Shown here piece by piece: positions 60,108 through 64,000 of a stretch of DNA of 64,000 nt (positions within the stretch are counted from its first letter, which is position 1; each line of letters opens with the position of its first letter). The notes under the pieces were generated by a model that was given only the letters and a program-made list of their open reading frames with translations, made no database searches and had not been told where the DNA came from. The position numbers and the translations under genes are program-made. This stretch comes from a bacterium (lineage in GTDB: Bacteria > Myxococcota_A > UBA9160 > UBA4427), in contig JANSYR010000013.1 in assembly GCA_024742285.1 (NCBI GenBank), forward strand, positions 62,001 through 126,000. The letters are read 5' to 3'.

Positions 60108-62621
60108 ATGTCGGTGGGCGAGGGGCCGCAGTCGGAGGGCGGTGAATCCGGGCTGCCCGGACTCGCGCTGCGCCTGCTTGCGGGCGCCCTGATGATCGTC
60201 GCGGTGGTGATCGTGACCCAGCAGTGGGGGGCGGGAGAGCGCGCGGCCCGGGAGCGCTTCGCGCCCTCGTCCGGGACGGTTCGGCTGGCGGATCTCGCGA
60301 CCCCCGTCGAGATCCTGCGCGACGGGCGCGGGGTGCCGCACGTGATTGCCGAGGGCGAGGCGGAAGGCTGGTTCGCCCTGGGCTTCGCCCATGCCCAGGA
60401 CCGTCTCGCTCAGATGGAGTTCCTGCGGCGGCGCGCGGCGGGACGAAGCGCCGAAGTCGAGGGGCGCGACGCCTTGCGCTGGGACCGGCTGGCGCGTCTG
60501 CTCGAGATCGGACGGACGGCGAGCCGCGTCGTCGAAGGCCTGCCCGAGTCGTCGCGCACGGTCCTCGAGGCCTACTCGGCGGGTGTGAACGCTCGGATCC
60601 GGCGGATTCGCGAGGGCCGGGTCGCGCCGCCCGCCGGCCTGGCCCAGGACTTCGACCGGGTCGGCGACTGGCAGCCCGCGGACTCGATCGCCGTCGTGAA
60701 GCTCCTCTCGTGGTGCATCGGCGGGACCCTCGAAACCACCCTCGTGCTCGACGACTTGATCCAACGCCTCGACAGCGTGCCGGCGCGTCCCTTCTTCCCC
60801 GGCCGCGCGAGTGTCGACTTCGGGGTCGCCCCGGAAGTCCCGCGGCATGCCGTTCCGTCCGCCACCGTCGCGGGACCCCTCGCCGACGCCGTGATGGGCT
60901 CGACCCGAGCGCTCTGCGAAGGCATCGGTGTGCCGACCGGCGGCGCGTGGGTCCTGGCTGGCGCCCGGACCGAGAGCCGCAAGCCGGCGGTGGTCGCGGA
61001 TTGGCACTTCGAGCCGACGGTGCCGGGCCTGCTCTATCAGGCGCACGTTGCGGCCGGGGATCTCGATCTCGCGGGCGCGACGCTCCCGGGCTCGCCGATC
61101 TTCTGGGTCGGGCGGACCCCCGGCTTCGCGTGGGCCGCCGTCCCGGCGAGTGCGCCGGTCTCGGATCTCTTCATCGAGACGCTGCGCGAACGCCGTGGCC
61201 TGTACCAGAACGGGACGCTGTGGGTGCCGATCGAGGAGCGCGACGAAGTGCTCCGGTATCGCGATGCACGGGGGCTCCTGCAGGAGGACGAGTTCCACGT
61301 CCGGTCGACGCGGCACGGGCCGTTGATCGACTCGCTCTGGCACGATGGCGACGCGCGCCTACCCGCCTCGGAGGCGCCGCCGGCCCATCGCGCCGCGAGG
61401 GCGCTGTCCTGGACCGGGGCCCGCGACGGCGACGGTCTGACCTCGATGCTCGCCCTGGCGCGCGTCGAATCCGCGAGCGACGTGCCGGTGGTGCTCGAGA
61501 ACCACCACGAGCCGGTGCTGGCGTTCGCGTACGCCGACGCGGCGGGGGAGGGAGGCATCCAGGTGGCGGGCTGGCTGCCGAGTCGGCCGCTGCCGACCGG
61601 TCTCGTGCCCGTCCAGGGGCGGCTGCGAAGCTTCGACTGGCGCGAGCCGGTGGCGATCGACGCCTTGCCAGGCCAGCAGATCGGCGAGCGGGGACGCCAC
61701 TGGGCGCTCGCCCTCGACCAGCCGTGGCCGGGGCGCGGCGGACTCGACCAGACCGAGTGGCTGTGGCGGCCCGGGGATCGCGCGACGCGCCTCGAGCTCG
61801 TCCTGGACGAGCGTCTCGAACGGGGCCGCCTGGATCTGCGGGGCGCGGCGGATCTCCTGGCGGACGCGCAGGCGCCGCGGTCCACGCGGGTCGTCACCGC
61901 GATCGTCGGTCTCGCACGCCTCGGCGGCGACCTGCCGGTGGAGGCGGAGGAGATCGCCGGCCTGCTCGAACGCTGGGACGGAAAGCTGGCCGCCGACAGC
62001 GCGGGGGCCGCCGCCTACCATCTCGTGATCGAGCACCTGCTCGAACGGCTGCTCGCCGCCCCGCTCGGGGACGGACTCTTCGAGCGCTATCTCGAGGCCC
62101 CCCACGTCCGGCCCCAGAGCGCCGTCGAACGACTGGTGCTCCGGGCGGCGAAGCTCCGGCAGCCGGGAGGCTGGACCGACGAGGAAGAGGTCACCGCCGC
62201 CGCCCGGGCGAGCCTGCGTGACGCCTGGGTCAGCCTGAACCACCGACTCGGGCCGACCCGCGAACGCTGGGCCTGGGGCGAGCTCCACCGGATGCCGCTG
62301 CGTCGGTTGGGCGGGTCGGACGAAGTGTTGCGGCGGTTCGCCGTCGCCGGCAGCGGACAGACCCTGGCCTATACGCGCCACCGTCCCGGGGTCTCCTTCG
62401 ACGTCGAGCGCGCCGCGCTCTACCGGGTCGCGATCGACCTGGGCGCGCCCGATCGTTTCCTCTCCAGTCTCGCGCCGGGGCAGAGCGAGCACGTCGGACA
62501 CACCCACGAGGCCGACGGCCTCGGGCGCTGGCGCAACAACGATCTCGCGCTCCTGGCGACGAGTCGGCTCGTGATCGAGGAGGAGAACGCCGAGCGCCTG
62601 GTGCTGGAGCCGGCGCCCTGA
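60108..62621 (+). CDS. Penicillin acylase (Ntn-hydrolase) family protein lacking the nucleophile Ser
   Basis: N-terminal membrane anchor or signal (LPGLALRLLAGALMIVAVVIV) and the family order: VEILRDGRGVPHVIAEGEAEGWFALGFAHAQDRLAQMEFLRRRAAGRSAE (alpha chain), a spacer, then GGAWVLAGARTESRKPAVVADWHF and FAYADAAGEGGIQVAGWLPSRP (beta chain). In active members the beta chain starts with Ser in SN-x-W; here the position is Gly (60939-60941) in TGGAW, so autocleavage and hydrolysis are probably lost. 837 aa. GGGGGAG precedes the ATG at 60108. The stop overlaps the next start by 1 nt. Confidence 0.87.
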   Translation: MSVGEGPQSEGGESGLPGLALRLLAGALMIVAVVIVTQQWGAGERAARERFAPSSGTVRLADLATPVEILRDGRGVPHVIAEGEAEGWFALGFAHAQDRLAQMEFLRRRAAGRSAEVEGRDALRWDRLARLLEIGRTASRVVEGLPESSRTVLEAYSAGVNARIRRIREGRVAPPAGLAQDFDRVGDWQPADSIAVVKLLSWCIGGTLETTLVLDDLIQRLDSVPARPFFPGRASVDFGVAPEVPRHAVPSATVAGPLADAVMGSTRALCEGIGVPTGGAWVLAGARTESRKPAVVADWHFEPTVPGLLYQAHVAAGDLDLAGATLPGSPIFWVGRTPGFAWAAVPASAPVSDLFIETLRERRGLYQNGTLWVPIEERDEVLRYRDARGLLQEDEFHVRSTRHGPLIDSLWHDGDARLPASEAPPAHRAARALSWTGARDGDGLTSMLALARVESASDVPVVLENHHEPVLAFAYADAAGEGGIQVAGWLPSRPLPTGLVPVQGRLRSFDWREPVAIDALPGQQIGERGRHWALALDQPWPGRGGLDQTEWLWRPGDRATRLELVLDERLERGRLDLRGAADLLADAQAPRSTRVVTAIVGLARLGGDLPVEAEEIAGLLERWDGKLAADSAGAAAYHLVIEHLLERLLAAPLGDGLFERYLEAPHVRPQSAVERLVLRAAKLRQPGGWTDEEEVTAAARASLRDAWVSLNHRLGPTRERWAWGELHRMPLRRLGGSDEVLRRFAVAGSGQTLAYTRHRPGVSFDVERAALYRVAIDLGAPDRFLSSLAPGQSEHVGHTHEADGLGRWRNNDLALLATSRLVIEEENAERLVLEPAP

Positions 62622-63688
62622 TGGGCCCCGCGACCCTTCCTCCCGTCGGCTTCGCCGAGGTGCCGGAGTTCCACGTCGCGGTCGCGCGCCGGGACCACCC
62701 CGCGCTCTCGGATCAGCCGGTCGTCGTCGGGGGCGATCCGGCCAAGCGGGGCAAGGTGGTGGCGGCGAGCAGGTCGCTCCGGGAGCGGGGGATCGTCGAC
62801 GGGATGGGTGTCGCGGAGGCGCTCGACCGCGCGCCGGAAGCGCGCTGGGTCCGCACCGACATCCGCCGGGCCCGCGAGGTCTCCGGAGTGTTGCGGGCGG
62901 CGGTACGCCGCGAGGTCGAGGCGGTCGAGGTCGAGGGGCTGGCCGGGTTCTACATGCGCGCCCCCGACGCACGACCCGAGGCGCTCGCGTGGGCGGCGCG
63001 GCTCGAGGCGTCGGTGAAGGCCGCGACGGGGCTTCCGCTCCGGCTGGGCGTGGCGCCGGCGCGCTTCGCGGCCCGGCTCGCCGCGGAAGACGCAGGGGAG
63101 GCGGGGGCGACGATCGTCGATGCCGCGGCGTTCGAAGCCTACCTCCTGGCGCTTCCGATCGAGCGGTTGCCAGGGGTGGGGCCCAAGACCGCCTCGCGGT
63201 TGGCCGAGCTCGGTGCCGTGGACGTGCCGGGTCTCCGCGCGCTGGGGCTCGAACGGCTCGACGTCCTGCTCGGCAACCACGGACGGACCCTCTGGCAGCT
63301 GGCGGCGGGGGAAGACCCGAAGCCGCTGCGCACCCGGCGGCATCCCGCATCGCTCTCCCGCGAGGAGACCCTCGAGGTCGAGGGCGCGGACCGCGCGGCG
63401 CTCGAGTCGGCCCTGCTGCGACTCGCGGAGAGCCTCGAGGCGGCTCTGCGGCGGGACGGCCTCTCCGCCGGACGGCTCGCGCTGCGCCTGGCGGGCCCCG
63501 GCGAGCGGACCGTCACCCGGAGCTGCAGTCTGGGCGAGGCGGCCTCCGGCGCAGCGGCCCTGGCTCGGACGGCCCAGGGGCTCCTCGATCGGATCGAGCT
63601 GGAGGGGCATCGCTTCCGCCGCGCAGGTCTGATCCTGAAGGGGCTCGAGGCCGCGGGCGCAGAAGACCGGCAGCTCGACCTGTTCTGA
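62621..63688 (+). CDS. Y-family DNA polymerase-like protein with altered catalytic residues
   Basis: Aligns along Pol IV: palm start FAEVPEFHVAVARRDHPALSDQPVVVGG, fingers (KVVAASRSLRERGI), helix-hairpin-helix ERLPGVGPKTASRLAELG, and little-finger domain to the end. The metal-binding HVDMDxFF is FAEVPEFH and SLDEAYLD is EVEGLAGF: two Asp become Glu, the adjacent Glu becomes Gly, and the steric-gate aromatic becomes His. The C-terminus RQLDLF is a beta-clamp binding motif. 355 aa. It may be a non-catalytic clamp-bound accessory, by analogy with ImuB, though no imuA or dnaE2 is seen. Confidence 0.82.
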   Translation: MGPATLPPVGFAEVPEFHVAVARRDHPALSDQPVVVGGDPAKRGKVVAASRSLRERGIVDGMGVAEALDRAPEARWVRTDIRRAREVSGVLRAAVRREVEAVEVEGLAGFYMRAPDARPEALAWAARLEASVKAATGLPLRLGVAPARFAARLAAEDAGEAGATIVDAAAFEAYLLALPIERLPGVGPKTASRLAELGAVDVPGLRALGLERLDVLLGNHGRTLWQLAAGEDPKPLRTRRHPASLSREETLEVEGADRAALESALLRLAESLEAALRRDGLSAGRLALRLAGPGERTVTRSCSLGEAASGAAALARTAQGLLDRIELEGHRFRRAGLILKGLEAAGAEDRQLDLF

Positions 63689-63699
63689 ACGCATCCCGG

Positions 63700-63814
63700 G
63701 AGCCCGACTGGAGGCGCTCCAGCGCGGCTGCAACCGCCGGGCCGAGCCCGGTGGGGCTCAAGCCACCCTGGCGCGGCGCCGAAACGCTGGCGTGGACACG
63801 GGGAACCCGTGTCC
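63700..63814 (+). ncRNA. Structured leader upstream of the PilZ gene, riboswitch candidate
   Basis: Several hairpins lie in series: CTGGAG/CTCCAG (63708-63722), GCCGGGC/GCCCGGT with loop CGA (63736-63752) and a perfect 9-bp GGACACGGG/CCCGTGTCC with loop GAA (63794-63814), just before the PilZ ribosome site. TGCAACC before, and GGGGCTCAAGCC after, the second hairpin resemble the GCAAACC and GGGACGCAAAGCC blocks that flank P1b in c-di-GMP-I (GEMM) riboswitches. The match is partial, so the class is not claimed. Confidence 0.3.
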
Positions 63815-63827
63815 GCCGGAGGGACGG

Positions 63828-64000
63828 ATGCCCGAAAGCCGCAGCGGCGCCGAGCGCCGAAAGTACCACCGGATCGCCACCGATCAGGTCATCTCCTTCG
63901 CCGAGGTCGACCGGTCGGAGCAGCTCGCCGTCTCGAAGAACCTCTCGACCGGCGGCATCAGCTTCGAGGCGGTCGGCATCGAGATCAACCTCGGCGACGT
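63828..64000 (+). CDS. PilZ-domain protein (3' partial)
   Basis: ATG at 63828 behind GGAGGGACGG. The visible 57 residues read MPESRSGAERRKYHRI ... SKNLSTGGISFEAVGIEINLGD, the first half of a PilZ c-di-GMP-binding domain: the RxxxR-type Arg cluster (RRKYHR) and the SxNLSxGGI strand (canonical D/NxSxxG). The gene runs off the right edge. It may respond to c-di-GMP turned over by proteins such as the EAL protein at the left edge. Confidence 0.82.
   Translation, partial: MPESRSGAERRKYHRIATDQVISFAEVDRSEQLAVSKNLSTGGISFEAVGIEINLGD

Overview
This is a GC-rich window (roughly two thirds G+C by eye) from the chromosome of a Gram-negative bacterium, most likely a deltaproteobacterial or Myxococcota-type lineage. 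That placement is inferred from several features together: a full type II secretion operon ending in GspN, a PEP-CTERM protein, a MerR-TPR regulator, the DUF2849-CysI-DUF934 sulfite reductase set, and wax-ester-synthase-like acyltransferases. A selenocysteine tRNA shows that the organism decodes UGA as Sec. Genes are tightly packed, often with 4-nt ATGA or GTGA overlaps, and GTG starts are common. No phage, insertion sequence or CRISPR array is seen.

Layout. 0-2.8 kb: end of an EAL-domain c-di-GMP protein, tRNA-Sec with a hairpin-rich trailer, and a MerR-TPR regulator. 2.8-9.0 kb (minus): two runs, maf-yggS-proC-divIVA and fmdB-folD-gcvT-gcvH, covering PLP/proline housekeeping, growth/division and one-carbon/glycine cleavage. 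9.3-12.8 kb (plus): DUF2849-cysI-DUF934-cysK, assimilatory sulfite reduction to cysteine. 12.9-22.9 kb: a PAS histidine kinase, a PEP-CTERM protein, an amidohydrolase, a membrane protein, an MBL hydrolase, the TldD/TldE protease pair, a HAD phosphatase and an ArsR-methyltransferase fusion. 22.9-36.9 kb (minus): complete gspC-D-E-F-G-H-I-J-K-L-M-N, with a secretin that carries an extra SPOR-like domain.

37-46 kb (plus): dnaK-hsp20-lon proteostasis genes, an OmpA-like lipoprotein, an ABC1/UbiB kinase with a tandemly repeated ribosome-binding site and start, a flavin reductase and a DsbA-like protein. 46-51 kb: a lipid cluster of two WS/DGAT-type acyltransferases (one with a degenerate active site), a TetR regulator with an obvious operator, and an alpha/beta hydrolase. 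51-57 kb: a soluble histidine kinase divergent from an alpha-oxoamine-synthase/GNAT fusion and a diheme cytochrome c. This is the best candidate here for an uncharacterised small-molecule system. 57-60 kb (minus): pgk-tpiA-secG-tRNA-Leu(GAG), followed by a 92-bp tandem repeat array. 60-64 kb (plus): a penicillin-acylase-family protein lacking its nucleophile, a Y-family polymerase-like protein lacking its catalytic acids but keeping a clamp-binding tail, a structured leader, and the start of a PilZ protein.

Recurring themes are enzyme-family members with lost catalytic residues (acylase, Y-polymerase, second WS/DGAT) and small repeats placed at gene 3' ends or at translation starts.
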